A stretch of 64,000 nucleotides of DNA from Sulfurovum sp. (GCA_024637255.1 JAGXFO010000015.1:62001-126000), one strand, 5' to 3'; shown: positions 8,540-17,378, counted from the first letter of the stretch. The notes: generated by a model not told the origin, from the letters alone. Made by a program: numbers and translations.

Positions 8540-10909
8540 ATGATTAGAGTTGTAAAACGAAATGGCAGGGTAGAAACTTTAGATGTGTCGAAGATTCAGA
8601 AATATACAGCAGCTGCAGTAGAAGGCCTTGTGCGTGTAAGTCAAAGTGAACTTGAGGTAGATGCCAAACTTCAATTCCGTGACATGATCAGCACTGAAGA
8701 GATACAGCAAACACTTATTAAAACAGCAGTGGACAAAATAGACATTGACAGACCAGACTGGACGTTTGTCGCCGCCAGACTTTTTCTTTATGACACTTAT
8801 CATAAGGTAACAGGCTTTACGGGGTATCATCATTTGCGTGAATACTTTGAGCATGGAGAGAAAGAAGGACGTATTGTGCTTGGGCTCAAAGAGAAATATG
8901 ATCTTGATGACCTCAATGCTTACCTGAAGCCGGAGCGCGACCTGCAGTTTAACTACCTTGGTATCCGTACATTGTATGACCGCTATTTACTTAAAAACAG
9001 GGAAGGCGTGCCCATAGAGCTTCCTCAACAGCTTTTTATGGGCGTGGCGATGTTCCTGGCACAAAATGAATTTGACTGCCAAACTTGGGCAAAAAAGTTT
9101 TATGATATCTTGAGCAAGTTTGAAGTAATGGCTGCTACACCAACCTTGTCAAATGCAAGAACACCAAGACACCAACTAAGCTCCTGCTACATCGGGTCAA
9201 CTCCTGACAACATAGAAGGTATCTTTGACTGTTTCAAAGAGATGGCACTCCTTTCGAAGTTTGGCGGAGGTATCGGATGGGACTGGTCACTGGTTCGTGG
9301 GATGGGTTCATTTATAGATGGCCATAAGCATGCCGCCGGAGGTATAGTGCCTTTCTTGAAGATTGCCAATGACGTTGCAATTGCAGTTGACCAACTGGGC
9401 ACACGTAAAGGCGCTATAGCTGTATATATAGAACCTTGGCATGTTGATATCCGTGATTTTCTTGATTTGAAAAAGAACTCGGGAGAAGAACGTCGAAGAG
9501 CACATGACCTTTTCCCTGCTATTTGGCTTAATGACCTTTTTATGAAAAGAGTAGAAGCTGATGAAATGTGGACACTATTTGATCCGTTTGAAGTGGCAGA
9601 ATTGACAACACTTTATGGAGAAGATTTTGAAAAGCGCTATATTGAGCTTGAAAATTCAGATGAGAAGATTACTAGAGAAAGAATTTCTGCAAAAGGCCTT
9701 TGGAAAGAGATGCTTCGTTCCTACTTTGAAACAGGAAATCCATTTCTTACATTTAAAGATACCGCAAACAAAGCCAATCCTAACAAGCATGTCGGTGTTA
9801 TCAGAAGTACAAACCTTTGTACGGAAATTTTTCAAAATACTTCGCCAAATACCTATAAAACACGGTTCACATTCGAAGATGGCAGTATTGAAGCCTACGA
9901 TGAAAATGAGATGCTTACCGTAGGTAACGGTACGACAAAGCCTGCAAAGAAAGTGACAGCACTTGACAGTTTAAACGGTAAACAAATCTGGATGGTTGAC
10001 AAAGAAAAAACAGATGGTGACACAGCGGTGTGCAACCTCGCCTCTGTCAACCTTTCTAAAATACATACACAAGAAGACTTGGCGCGTGTTGTCCCTACCG
10101 CCATTCGTATGCTTGACAATGTAATAGACCTAAATTTTTATCCGCTTGCAAAAGTGAAGAAAACAAATGAAAAATCACGCTCCATCGGACTTGGGGTAAT
10201 GGGCGAAGCACAGATGCTTGCCGAAGCGAAGATAGAGTGGGGAAGCCATGAGCATCTTACTAAGATAGATGAAGTGATGGAGTCATTTTCTTATTATGCC
10301 ATTGAAGCATCTAGTAACTTGGCGCTAGAGAAGGGGAAATACCCGACATTTGAAGGGTCTGACTGGTCCAAGGGAATCTTCCCTATAGACAAGGCCAATG
10401 ACAATGCATGCAAACTGGTTGACAGAGGGGGACTCTTTGGTTACAATCACGATTGGCAGGGATTGAAAGCAAAAGTAAAAACAGACGGTATGAGAAACGG
10501 GTACCTTATGGCCATTGCGCCTACGTCTTCTATTTCCATATTGACAGGAACAACCCAAGCAATTGAACCTGTATACAAAAGAAAATGGTTTGAAGAAAAC
10601 CTTTCCGGGCTCATCCCTGTGACTGCACCAAATCTGACAGTAGACACGTGGCAGTACTATACCCCGGCATATGACCTTGATCAGAATGCACTCATAAAGG
10701 CTGGAGCGATTCGTCAAAAGTGGCTAGACCAGGGACAATCCCTCAATATCTTTATCACACTTGATAAAGCAAGCGGTAAATACCTTAATGAGATTTACAT
10801 GAATGCATGGAAGTTTGGATTGAAGTCAACGTATTACCTAAGAAGTCAATCTCCTGAGTCGAGCAATGATGTTGAAGATAGATCACAAGAATGTGTAGGT
10901 TGCCAGTAA
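8540..10909 (+). CDS. nrdA: Class Ia ribonucleotide reductase, large subunit
   Basis: 789-aa catalytic subunit that reduces ribonucleoside diphosphates to deoxy forms. It has an N-terminal ATP-cone (residues 1–90), the substrate-site cysteine in SSCYIGSTPDN, the NLCTEI motif (Asn, radical Cys, Glu), the partner cysteine in AVCNLASVNL, and the radical-transfer tyrosines in STYYLRS. The C-terminus ends CVGCQ, the swinging dithiol that re-reduces the active site. About 50 extra residues separate NLCTEI from AVCNL relative to E. coli NrdA. The start at 8540 is set by AGGAG at 8530; an upstream in-frame TTG at 8477 is rejected. The partner nrdB lies about 6.5 kb downstream. Confidence 0.95.
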   Translation: MIRVVKRNGRVETLDVSKIQKYTAAAVEGLVRVSQSELEVDAKLQFRDMISTEEIQQTLIKTAVDKIDIDRPDWTFVAARLFLYDTYHKVTGFTGYHHLREYFEHGEKEGRIVLGLKEKYDLDDLNAYLKPERDLQFNYLGIRTLYDRYLLKNREGVPIELPQQLFMGVAMFLAQNEFDCQTWAKKFYDILSKFEVMAATPTLSNARTPRHQLSSCYIGSTPDNIEGIFDCFKEMALLSKFGGGIGWDWSLVRGMGSFIDGHKHAAGGIVPFLKIANDVAIAVDQLGTRKGAIAVYIEPWHVDIRDFLDLKKNSGEERRRAHDLFPAIWLNDLFMKRVEADEMWTLFDPFEVAELTTLYGEDFEKRYIELENSDEKITRERISAKGLWKEMLRSYFETGNPFLTFKDTANKANPNKHVGVIRSTNLCTEIFQNTSPNTYKTRFTFEDGSIEAYDENEMLTVGNGTTKPAKKVTALDSLNGKQIWMVDKEKTDGDTAVCNLASVNLSKIHTQEDLARVVPTAIRMLDNVIDLNFYPLAKVKKTNEKSRSIGLGVMGEAQMLAEAKIEWGSHEHLTKIDEVMESFSYYAIEASSNLALEKGKYPTFEGSDWSKGIFPIDKANDNACKLVDRGGLFGYNHDWQGLKAKVKTDGMRNGYLMAIAPTSSISILTGTTQAIEPVYKRKWFEENLSGLIPVTAPNLTVDTWQYYTPAYDLDQNALIKAGAIRQKWLDQGQSLNIFITLDKASGKYLNEIYMNAWKFGLKSTYYLRSQSPESSNDVEDRSQECVGCQ

Positions 10910-11442
10910 CACTTTTATATAACCGCATCTTTCAACGAACGGCTTCGTGTCGTTCGGCCACTTACTGCAAGCAAGCTCCCTCTTTCCAGTCATGCCCTCA
11001 GATAAAATTTACAACAAGCCAAGAGACTACTAAAAATTGACTTGATTTATATTTTTAAGAATTAAAATGGTAAATTATATGTTTACCTGAAGCAATAAAT
11101 ACATACTTGCCAATCAGAAAAAGTAAATGCGCATAAGTTTGTCATCCTCGGGTTTGACCCGGGGATCTAAAGTCTAGACTACTTCACTCTTTTAAATTCA
11201 TTTATAGCCAAAACTTATAGATTCCCGTATCGAGTATGAAAATGATGGGTGCAAAAGTATGAAAAACATTTAAAATCTACATAAACCTATTTAAAACACA
11301 AAATAAGCCACTTTAAGCCATTTTTTAACCTTAGGTATGGAATAAATAAAAAAAGTGCTTATTTCTATGAGTTGTGAATCATTATAGAATTGTTGCGTAA
11401 TGTTATTTTGATATAATTCATCAAAAATACCAAAGGCATAAT
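10910..11442. other. 533-nt spacer with hairpin and palindromic repeat
   Basis: No credible gene is seen. It holds a hairpin with stem CGAACG/CGTTCG at 10936–10956 (possible nrdA end, though with no U-tract) and a REP/MITE-like palindromic element at 11141–11246, then the promoter region of ppnP. Confidence 0.6.
11141..11246. repeat. REP/MITE-like palindromic element
   Basis: The element is bounded by GTCAT at the left and ATGAT at the right. On the left a sub-hairpin CCTCGGG…CCCGGGG is followed by ATCTAAAG; on the right CTTATAGAT is followed by a decayed TCCCG sub-hairpin. The two halves are imperfect inverted repeats. This layout resembles the short palindromic intergenic repeats common in many proteobacterial genomes. 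No second copy was found in this window. Confidence 0.5.
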
Positions 11443-11754
11443 ATGGCAAATTTTGAGAATGTGAGTGTAGAAATAGCAGGTAACAGTTATTTTGACGGAG
11501 CGGTGACAAGTCGTACGGTAAGTTTCGCAGATGGAAGTAGGAAAACCTTAGGGTTTATGTTGCCAGGAGAGTATGAGTTTGGCACCCAAGCAGCAGAGTT
11601 AATGGAAATTACATCGGGTGAACTGGAAGTGAAACTCCCAGATTCAAATGAATGGGTAGCTATTAAAGGCGGCGAGTCATTTGATGTTCCTGCAAACAGT
11701 AAATTTCAAGTCAATGTTAAAAGTATGACAGATTATTGTTGTTCTTATTTGTAA
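11443..11754 (+). CDS. ppnP: Pyrimidine/purine nucleoside phosphorylase PpnP
   Basis: 103-aa cupin-fold protein of the PpnP (YaiE, DUF1255) family, which cleaves diverse nucleosides with phosphate to free base and ribose-1-phosphate. The family pattern NSYFDGAVTSRTV, then GEYEFGTQAAE, MEITSGELEV and GESFDVPANSKF is intact and full-length. It stands alone between two AT-rich spacers. Confidence 0.93.
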   Translation: MANFENVSVEIAGNSYFDGAVTSRTVSFADGSRKTLGFMLPGEYEFGTQAAELMEITSGELEVKLPDSNEWVAIKGGESFDVPANSKFQVNVKSMTDYCCSYL

Positions 11755-12136
11755 AGCCTGACTGAGGAGGCAGCCGTGAAAATTTAGTAACAAAGTTCAC
11801 AATCAGCACACAAAAAAAGAATATAATTATTTGATGAGTGTAGTAGGGGATTCCTGCATCCTTCCTTTTTATTTCTATGGTCTTGTAGGCAGTTTTTTAT
11901 TTTTTAATGCATCTTTGTTTCTCGATAGGGATGCTATCTTTTTTGTTTATTTCTTGGAAAATCTACCTGATTTCTGCTTTTATTTTCTTTTTTTAGCAAA
12001 TATACAGTGGTCCGGTAAAAAGCTTTGAATATATGTCTTAAAAAAAGATATTATATGATAAAAGCGATAGAGATTTTACAAGTAGGAGAAGAAAACTTTA
12101 TGTTAAAGGGTTTTTCTAAAAAATATGGGAGAAAGT
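11755..12136. other. AT-rich spacer before the RimK operon
   Basis: About 380 nt. Short Phe-rich or overlapping ORFs here (11831–12028 and 12025–12252) have composition typical of random AT-rich DNA and no recognisable domain. The promoter of the RimK operon should lie here, but none was pinned down with confidence. Confidence 0.5.
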
Positions 12137-13198
12137 ATGGAATATACTATGGGCATGGAACGTTTCCTGGATATACTGAAGCAGCTTATTCGCACTCCAT
12201 GTGTTGTGGGAGCAGAATATCCTTTTTTCCTTGTTTTGAAACGGGAACTTGAGGAGATTGGCATACAGACCACAATGTATGAAGGCGTTTTGGTTGCAGA
12301 AGGAAATGACCCAGACAGTGGCATGATTAGCGCACATATAGACCGTCACGGTTTAGTGTGTACCGGTCCAAATGAATTTCAGTATGCTGCTTTTACTGCA
12401 TACAACAGAGGTGACCTGACAGGGGACTCTGTAGCTGAAAAAACGTATAAGGACATCATAGAACGGTTTATCAATCAGCGTGTTCAGGCTTATAATCCCT
12501 GGTCAGGAGCCTATCTTGGCTTGGGAAAGATTGACAATGCATACCTTTGCGAACGAAGATCGAATTTATTTTTTAATGTGAAAGGTCTGGAGCATTTGCA
12601 TGCAGGTGCTCCTGTAGCCTTTGTAGATACGCTAAAGTATGAAGAGGGGCATCTCTCTGCACAGCTGGACAATGTACTTAGTGCAGCAATCATTCTTTTT
12701 CTCTATGAAAGAGGATATCGGGGGAGAGCTTTTTTTACCGCATCCGAAGAAGTGGGGAAAAGTTGGCGTTTTTTACTTGAATGGTTCAGGGCGAGAGATG
12801 TCTGTACTGATGAGCTGCTGGTACTTGATACAAGTCCTTATCCCGATAGAAAAACCGCGGATGCGCAACATATTGTACTTCGAAACAAAGATGCGAATGC
12901 TCCTTTTACCTCGCCATTGACAGCCAAAATTACAACGATTTGTGATGCATTATCAATTAAGTATGGATATAAAGATGAATTTATAGAAATGATGAATGAA
13001 GAGTTTTTAGCGCAAAATAGACCAGTCTATTCTTTGGGAAGCACTGAAATGGGACGTTTGGTAAAGGCTAGTGAAGGGAGCATACAGGGAACGACTTTTC
13101 AATTGCCCACAACGGGATACCATACTACTAACGAGACAGTGTCTATTGTTGCAGTGATGGATTCGATTAGAGTACTTGAAGCACTTTATTTAAAATAG
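12137..13198 (+). CDS. M42-like zinc peptidase/deblocking aminopeptidase
   Basis: 353-aa protein with the co-catalytic zinc-peptidase pattern of families M42/M20. In this numbering the metal and catalytic positions are H67 (SAHIDRHG), D178 (AQLDNVLSA), E204/E205 (ASEEVG), D231 (VLDTSP) and H329 (GYHTTNET). Residues about 75–165 would form the inserted lid domain. It is the first gene of a five-gene operon with a RimK ligase. M42 peptidases also accompany ATP-grasp ligases in NAGGN osmolyte clusters, so trimming or recycling of a ligase-made peptide is plausible but inferred. The start at 12137 is chosen for GGGAG with 5-nt spacing; an in-frame ATG at 12125 is also possible. Confidence 0.8.
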   Translation: MEYTMGMERFLDILKQLIRTPCVVGAEYPFFLVLKRELEEIGIQTTMYEGVLVAEGNDPDSGMISAHIDRHGLVCTGPNEFQYAAFTAYNRGDLTGDSVAEKTYKDIIERFINQRVQAYNPWSGAYLGLGKIDNAYLCERRSNLFFNVKGLEHLHAGAPVAFVDTLKYEEGHLSAQLDNVLSAAIILFLYERGYRGRAFFTASEEVGKSWRFLLEWFRARDVCTDELLVLDTSPYPDRKTADAQHIVLRNKDANAPFTSPLTAKITTICDALSIKYGYKDEFIEMMNEEFLAQNRPVYSLGSTEMGRLVKASEGSIQGTTFQLPTTGYHTTNETVSIVAVMDSIRVLEALYLK

Positions 13199-13215
13199 AA
13201 AACAAAGGAGTAAAA

Positions 13216-13635
13216 ATGGAAGTGATAGGATATATTGAAGCTATAGATTTGCCAGAACTTGAACTCTTTGGTCTAGATGCAAAAATAGATACAGGAGCAG
13301 ATTCATGTTCAATACACTGTGATGAAATTAGTATAAGCAGCGATGGGGATACAGTAACTTTTTTGTTGCATGATGATATTCATTCTTCCTACCATGGAAA
13401 AAAAATTACTTTTCCTATAGCAAAACGTAAAAAAGTTAAAAGTTCAAACGGAAAGAGTGAAGAGAGAATTTTTATCAACTCTTTACTCAAATTGGGTTGC
13501 AAAACCTATCAGGCGGAGATATCTTTGAGTAATCGCGAAAATATGAAGTACCCCATGCTCATAGGAAGACGTTTTATGTCACATCGTTATCTGGTGGATG
13601 TTTCTCATAAATTTATAACAAAAAAGGAAAATTAA
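13216..13635 (+). CDS. RimB-type retropepsin-like protease
   Basis: 139-aa protein of the ATP-dependent zinc protease/DUF785 (PF05618) type. It is a retropepsin-fold family regularly encoded next to rimK. The aspartic active-site motif is AKIDTGADSCSIH, with D25. IGRRFM near residue 117 matches the conserved C-terminal strand of the fold. A strong AAAGGAG ribosome-binding site precedes the ATG, and the stop codon directly abuts the rimK start. In Pseudomonas the RimB homologue works with RimK on ribosomal protein S6; the same role here is not shown by the sequence. Confidence 0.87.
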   Translation: MEVIGYIEAIDLPELELFGLDAKIDTGADSCSIHCDEISISSDGDTVTFLLHDDIHSSYHGKKITFPIAKRKKVKSSNGKSEERIFINSLLKLGCKTYQAEISLSNRENMKYPMLIGRRFMSHRYLVDVSHKFITKKEN

Positions 13636-14562
13636 ATGACAGTGTACATACTTTCAAGAAACTCAACACTCTACTCAACCAAACGATTATTAGAAGCAGG
13701 TCAGGCAAAAGGCTGGAATATCCGAATCATAGATTATCTTATGTGTACTATTGAAATTATGAAAGGTGAATTGGCTGTCATCTATAACGGAGAATTACTT
13801 CCTGTACCTGATGCCATTATTCCCCGTATTGGTGCGAGCCGTACTTTTTATGGCACTGCAATGGTGCGTCACTTTGAAATTATGGGGGCATTTTCTGTCG
13901 CTGGAAATCTTGCCATTGCGCGCTCACGTGATAAGCTGAGAAGTCTTCAGGTACTTTCAAGACAAGATGTAGATATGCCAAAGACAGTTTTTGCGTCCAA
14001 TAAGGCCAATGCTAAAGATATCATTAAACTCATCGGAGGCACACCCTTGATACTTAAAATTCTTGAAGGGACGCAGGGTGTAGGTGTCGTACTTGCAGAA
14101 ACACAAAAAGCTGCACAGTCTGTTTTGGATGCCTTTTATGGCATGCAAGTAAACCTTTTGGTACAGGAGTTCATTAAGGAGGCCGGTGGAGCTGATATAC
14201 GCGCATTGGTAGTCAATGGAGAAGTGGTAGGCGCTATGAAACGTCAAGGTGCTGAAGGGGATTTCCGCTCTAACCTTCATCAGGGAGGAAGTGCGACTTC
14301 TTATGCCTTAAATGATAAGGAGCGAAATACAGCACTTGCTGCTGCCAAGGCCATGGGACTGGGTGTTTGTGGCGTAGACATGATTCCTTCTGATCGCGGA
14401 CCGTTGGTTATGGAGGTAAATTCTTCTCCTGGGCTAGAAGGCATAGAAAAGGCTACCAGTGTAGATATTGCGGAAAAAATTATGGACTATATCGAATTGA
14501 ATATTACACCAAGGGCTGACAATAAAAAGCGTAGGCGCAAAAAAGACAATATTGGTGCCTAG
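13636..14562 (+). CDS. rimK: RimK-type ATP-grasp alpha-L-glutamate ligase
   Basis: 308-aa ATP-grasp ligase. The family forms an acyl phosphate with ATP and joins amino acids, classically adding glutamates to the C-terminus of ribosomal protein S6 or making poly-glutamate. RimK features include the N-terminal preATP-grasp domain with IPRIGASRTFYG, the ATP-binding lysine segment LILKILEGTQGVGV, the Arg of ADIRALVVNGEVVGAM, FRSNLHQGGSA, and the metal-binding LVMEVNSSPGLEGIE. The C-terminus carries an added basic tail, KKRRRKK. It sits with zero or one-nt gaps between the RimB-like and AstE-like genes, so they are certainly co-transcribed. The substrate is unknown. Confidence 0.93.
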   Translation: MTVYILSRNSTLYSTKRLLEAGQAKGWNIRIIDYLMCTIEIMKGELAVIYNGELLPVPDAIIPRIGASRTFYGTAMVRHFEIMGAFSVAGNLAIARSRDKLRSLQVLSRQDVDMPKTVFASNKANAKDIIKLIGGTPLILKILEGTQGVGVVLAETQKAAQSVLDAFYGMQVNLLVQEFIKEAGGADIRALVVNGEVVGAMKRQGAEGDFRSNLHQGGSATSYALNDKERNTALAAAKAMGLGVCGVDMIPSDRGPLVMEVNSSPGLEGIEKATSVDIAEKIMDYIELNITPRADNKKRRRKKDNIGA

Positions 14563-14563
14563 T

Positions 14564-15607
14564 ATGGATCAAAAATCTTTTGTTCTAGGCGGTGTAGAGA
14601 TTCCAAGGGGGACAAAAAAACGTGTGCAGATTGAACTGCCACGTTTTCACGGGTCTCCTTCTACTTTTTTATCTGTAGATGTGATTCGCGGTAAAAGAGC
14701 AGGACCGATTGTTTTTGTTTCTGCAGCCATTCATGGAGATGAACTTAATGGTATAGAGATTATTCGCCGTTTAAGACAAATCCATCTGTTTGATAAGCTT
14801 GAAGGGACGCTTCTTTTGGTCCCTGTAGTCAATATCTATGGGACAGCCAGTCTTTCTCGCTATCTTCCTGACAGACGAGATCTTAACAGAAGTTTCCCCG
14901 GATCCTCGAAGGGACCACTTGCTTCACGTGTGGCAAAAACTTTTTTTGATGAAATTGTATCCATTTGCGACCTTGGGATTGATTTGCATACGGCAAGTAT
15001 ACACAAAGATAATCTTCCTCAAATCCGAACCAATATCGACAATGAATACACCTTAAGACTGGCAATTGCTTTCGAAGCCCCAGTTGTTTTACACTCCGAA
15101 TTAAAAGATGGGTCTTTACGTGCGGTTGCACAGGATAATGGAATTCCTATTTTGCTTTATGAAGCCGGAGAAGCATTGCGTTTTGATGAAAAATCCATAA
15201 AGATTGGAGTCAAAGGCATCGTGAATGTACTCAAGGCCAACGGAATGTTGCCAAATACGAGCAGTAAAGGCCATCGCGCTAAAAAAACATCTGTATCCAA
15301 AGTCAGTGCCTGGATTCGTGCAGAGGATGGAGGCATGATACAAACTATAAAGAAGCTGGGAGATACAGTGAAAAAAGGAGAAGTAATTGCAAAGATTCAT
15401 GAAATGTATGAGAATCATGGATTTGAAATACTTGCTCCTTTTGACGGCATTATCATAGGAAAAACACAAATCCCTCTTATTCATGAAGGGGATGCTGTTT
15501 TTCATATTGCAGCCTTTGATGATCTTAAAATAGCCGAAGAACGCATGGAGCCATTCTACCATGAAAGTATGATGGAAATACACATTGAAGATGACACAAG
15601 AATATAA
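14564..15607 (+). CDS. AstE/AspA-family zinc deacylase with C-terminal hybrid-motif domain
   Basis: 347-aa M14-like protein of the succinylglutamate desuccinylase/aspartoacylase family, which removes acyl groups from amino acids. Zinc ligands are H57 and E60 (AIHGDE) and H142 (DLHTA). DRRDLNRSFPG at 103–113 binds the substrate carboxylate, and E200 (LLYEAGEA) is the probable catalytic base. Residues about 245–335 form a biotinyl/lipoyl-like beta domain (LGDTVKKGEVIAKIHE), as in many AspA-like proteins. The start at 14564 lies 1 nt after rimK; in-frame TTG/GTG codons upstream overlap rimK. In this operon it probably acts on an acylated or amide-linked peptide, which is inference. Confidence 0.85.
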   Translation: MDQKSFVLGGVEIPRGTKKRVQIELPRFHGSPSTFLSVDVIRGKRAGPIVFVSAAIHGDELNGIEIIRRLRQIHLFDKLEGTLLLVPVVNIYGTASLSRYLPDRRDLNRSFPGSSKGPLASRVAKTFFDEIVSICDLGIDLHTASIHKDNLPQIRTNIDNEYTLRLAIAFEAPVVLHSELKDGSLRAVAQDNGIPILLYEAGEALRFDEKSIKIGVKGIVNVLKANGMLPNTSSKGHRAKKTSVSKVSAWIRAEDGGMIQTIKKLGDTVKKGEVIAKIHEMYENHGFEILAPFDGIIIGKTQIPLIHEGDAVFHIAAFDDLKIAEERMEPFYHESMMEIHIEDDTRI

Positions 15608-15618
15608 AAAGGAGAGAG

Positions 15619-16452
15619 ATGGAAACCGTTGGACAGGCATTATGTGAAGAGACCATAGATAAGTTGCGTAGAGAAAATGATATCTTACGGGATCGTCAGA
15701 ATGAAGCTGATATTTATTACGGCAGAATGAAAGAGCTTGAAGTATATCAGGCAGAGCTTATTAAGGTGCTCAATCAGATGGAAGAAAAATCACAAAAAGT
15801 AGTGATTCTTTTTGAAGGAAGAGACGCTGCAGGGAAAGGAAGTCTTATCGGGACTATCGCCCAATACCTTAATCCAAAACACTGCCGTACGGTGGCATTG
15901 GGAAAACCTAGTGACGAAGAGAGATCACAATGGTATTTCCAAAAATATGTCAAACACTTTCCTCGTGGGGGAGAGATAGTCCTTTTTGACAGGAGCTGGT
16001 ACAATAGGGCGATGGTAGAGCCTATTTTTGGCTTCTGCAAGCATGAAGAATATAAACTTTTTCTGGATACGGTGATTCCTTTTGAAGACTCTATTATTAA
16101 GCATGGAACGCATTTGATTAAAATTTATTTAAGTGTTTCAAAAGAGATACAGAAAGAGCGCTTTTTAAGACGCGCTATTGACCCGCTTCGCCAATGGAAG
16201 TTGAGCGAGATAGATATGCAGGCACAGGCTATGTGGAATGAGTTTACACAGAAAAAAATAAAGATGCTGGAAAGAACCCATGCGCCACAATCTCCATGGC
16301 ATATTATCCGTTCCAATAATAAACATAAGGCACGTATTGAGGCAATGAAGTTGATACTAAGAGAACTGGACGTGCAAACCATTAACCCCGAGATAGATCT
16401 TAGGCCAGATACTGATATTTTGGTCTCTGTAGAAGATGAAATACTGGGTTAA
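15619..16452 (+). CDS. ppk2: Polyphosphate kinase 2 (PPK2 family)
   Basis: 277-aa single-domain PPK2 that transfers phosphate from polyphosphate to nucleotides. The Walker A motif EGRDAAGKGS lies at residues 66–75 and the Walker B/lid segment LFDRSWYNRAMVEP at about 122–135. RRAIDPLRQWKLSEID and the SPWHIIRSNNKHKAR segment match one-domain class I enzymes, which mainly make ATP or GTP from diphosphates; the class is my estimate from motifs. It follows the deacylase by 11 nt with an AGGAGAGAG ribosome-binding site, and it may regenerate ATP for the RimK ligase encoded two genes upstream. Confidence 0.9.
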   Translation: METVGQALCEETIDKLRRENDILRDRQNEADIYYGRMKELEVYQAELIKVLNQMEEKSQKVVILFEGRDAAGKGSLIGTIAQYLNPKHCRTVALGKPSDEERSQWYFQKYVKHFPRGGEIVLFDRSWYNRAMVEPIFGFCKHEEYKLFLDTVIPFEDSIIKHGTHLIKIYLSVSKEIQKERFLRRAIDPLRQWKLSEIDMQAQAMWNEFTQKKIKMLERTHAPQSPWHIIRSNNKHKARIEAMKLILRELDVQTINPEIDLRPDTDILVSVEDEILG

Positions 16453-16553
16453 AGCATTTTGATTTGAGTTAAGTATTTTTTTAGCTCAAAATCTTAAATT
16501 ATAGATTATAATTTCTTTCGTGAATACGATTTTATAATTAGAAGAGAGAAAAA

Positions 16554-16808
16554 ATGACCTTTGAGGAAATTAGGTTTGCACTAGAAGTAAACGGTGTGGA
16601 AAAAGAAGACAGTGAAACACTGTTGGAATACTGTAGAAAAGTAGGTACAGACTATGAAAAGCTTGATGAGATGCTAGTAGGAATGGGCTATGAAAAAGTG
16701 TTTACAGATGAGTTCTTCGGTTGGTTTGATACAGATAGGGACGGCGATGTAGAGGATGAATATTTCTCAATTGAAAAGATCCGCCATAAACATGAGTGGG
16801 ATGAATAA
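16554..16808 (+). CDS. Small acidic protein with EF-hand-like loop
   Basis: 84-aa, strongly acidic protein without signal peptide. Residues 59–70, DTDRDGDVEDEY, look like an EF-hand calcium loop (Asp at positions 1, 3 and 5, Gly at 6, hydrophobic at 8). The last ligand Glu is at loop position 11 instead of 12, so calcium binding is uncertain. A ribosome-binding site AGAAGAGAG precedes the ATG and a TATAAT-like box lies upstream, so it may be transcribed apart from the PPK2 gene. It is followed by a strong terminator. Family unknown. Confidence 0.7.
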   Translation: MTFEEIRFALEVNGVEKEDSETLLEYCRKVGTDYEKLDEMLVGMGYEKVFTDEFFGWFDTDRDGDVEDEYFSIEKIRHKHEWDE

Positions 16809-16834
16809 AAGGGTACGTATCCCCCTTTTTTTTT
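16807..16834 (+). terminator. Intrinsic terminator after the EF-hand-like gene
   Basis: AAAAGGG (16807–16813) pairs with CCCTTTT (16823–16829), followed by a further run of T. It overlaps the stop codon region. Confidence 0.7.
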
Positions 16835-16847
16835 GGGTCTGCTGGAG

Positions 16848-17378
16848 TCACAAAGAACTGCCTATTTCCTGGGGCTGTAGACGTTTGGAAACAATTACGT
16901 CATACTGCTCAAAGAGGTCATCTATGACTTTCATTGAGGCATGGTATTGTTCTGTAAGGATATCTCTCCATTCGTCACGTTGGGTACATGAACTGCTTGG
17001 TATGAGTATAATCATACTTCCTCCTCTTCGAACAACAGGGTAGCATTTTTCCAAAAATACTGCTTTATTTTGTTCGGTAAAATCTACTGTGACTATTAGA
17101 TAATCATATTTCATGTGCTGTATTGTAGGTATGGGATGGCCAAGGTTAAATTTTACAATATGTATTTGTGGCTGATTGGCATATTTGGTTACAGACTTAT
17201 CATAAAAGACATCTTTGGTACAATATAAATAATAATGGCTGTGATGTTTTTTGCACCATTTACTTAGGCTTCTGGTTAGTATATGTGAACCATCAGAGAT
17301 ATGTATAATCTGCTGATCAGGTTTGTCTTGGATAATGTGCAGAAGTTCTTCTACTTCGCTTTGTTCAATATTCTTCAT
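16848..17378 (-). CDS. Hypothetical methyltransferase-like protein
   Basis: 176-aa protein I do not recognise by name. Its second half resembles the late strands of a class I SAM-methyltransferase fold: KYDYLIVTVDF, then FLEKCYPVVRRGGSMIILIP, then YDVIVSKRLQ. However, no glycine-rich SAM loop is visible near the N-terminus (IIHISDGSHILTRSL instead). It is divergently oriented to nrdB with a short shared promoter region. It may be an inactive or highly diverged methyltransferase. Confidence 0.6.
   Translation of the reverse strand: MKNIEQSEVEELLHIIQDKPDQQIIHISDGSHILTRSLSKWCKKHHSHYYLYCTKDVFYDKSVTKYANQPQIHIVKFNLGHPIPTIQHMKYDYLIVTVDFTEQNKAVFLEKCYPVVRRGGSMIILIPSSSCTQRDEWRDILTEQYHASMKVIDDLFEQYDVIVSKRLQPQEIGSSL

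Noticed and set aside
11831..12028. 65-codon Phe-rich ORF before the RimK operon
   Set aside because: Its composition is that of random AT-rich DNA, there is no good ribosome-binding site and no similarity to a known protein.
12025..12252. 75-codon ORF overlapping the M42-like peptidase
   Set aside because: It runs into the peptidase gene in another frame and has no recognisable domain.
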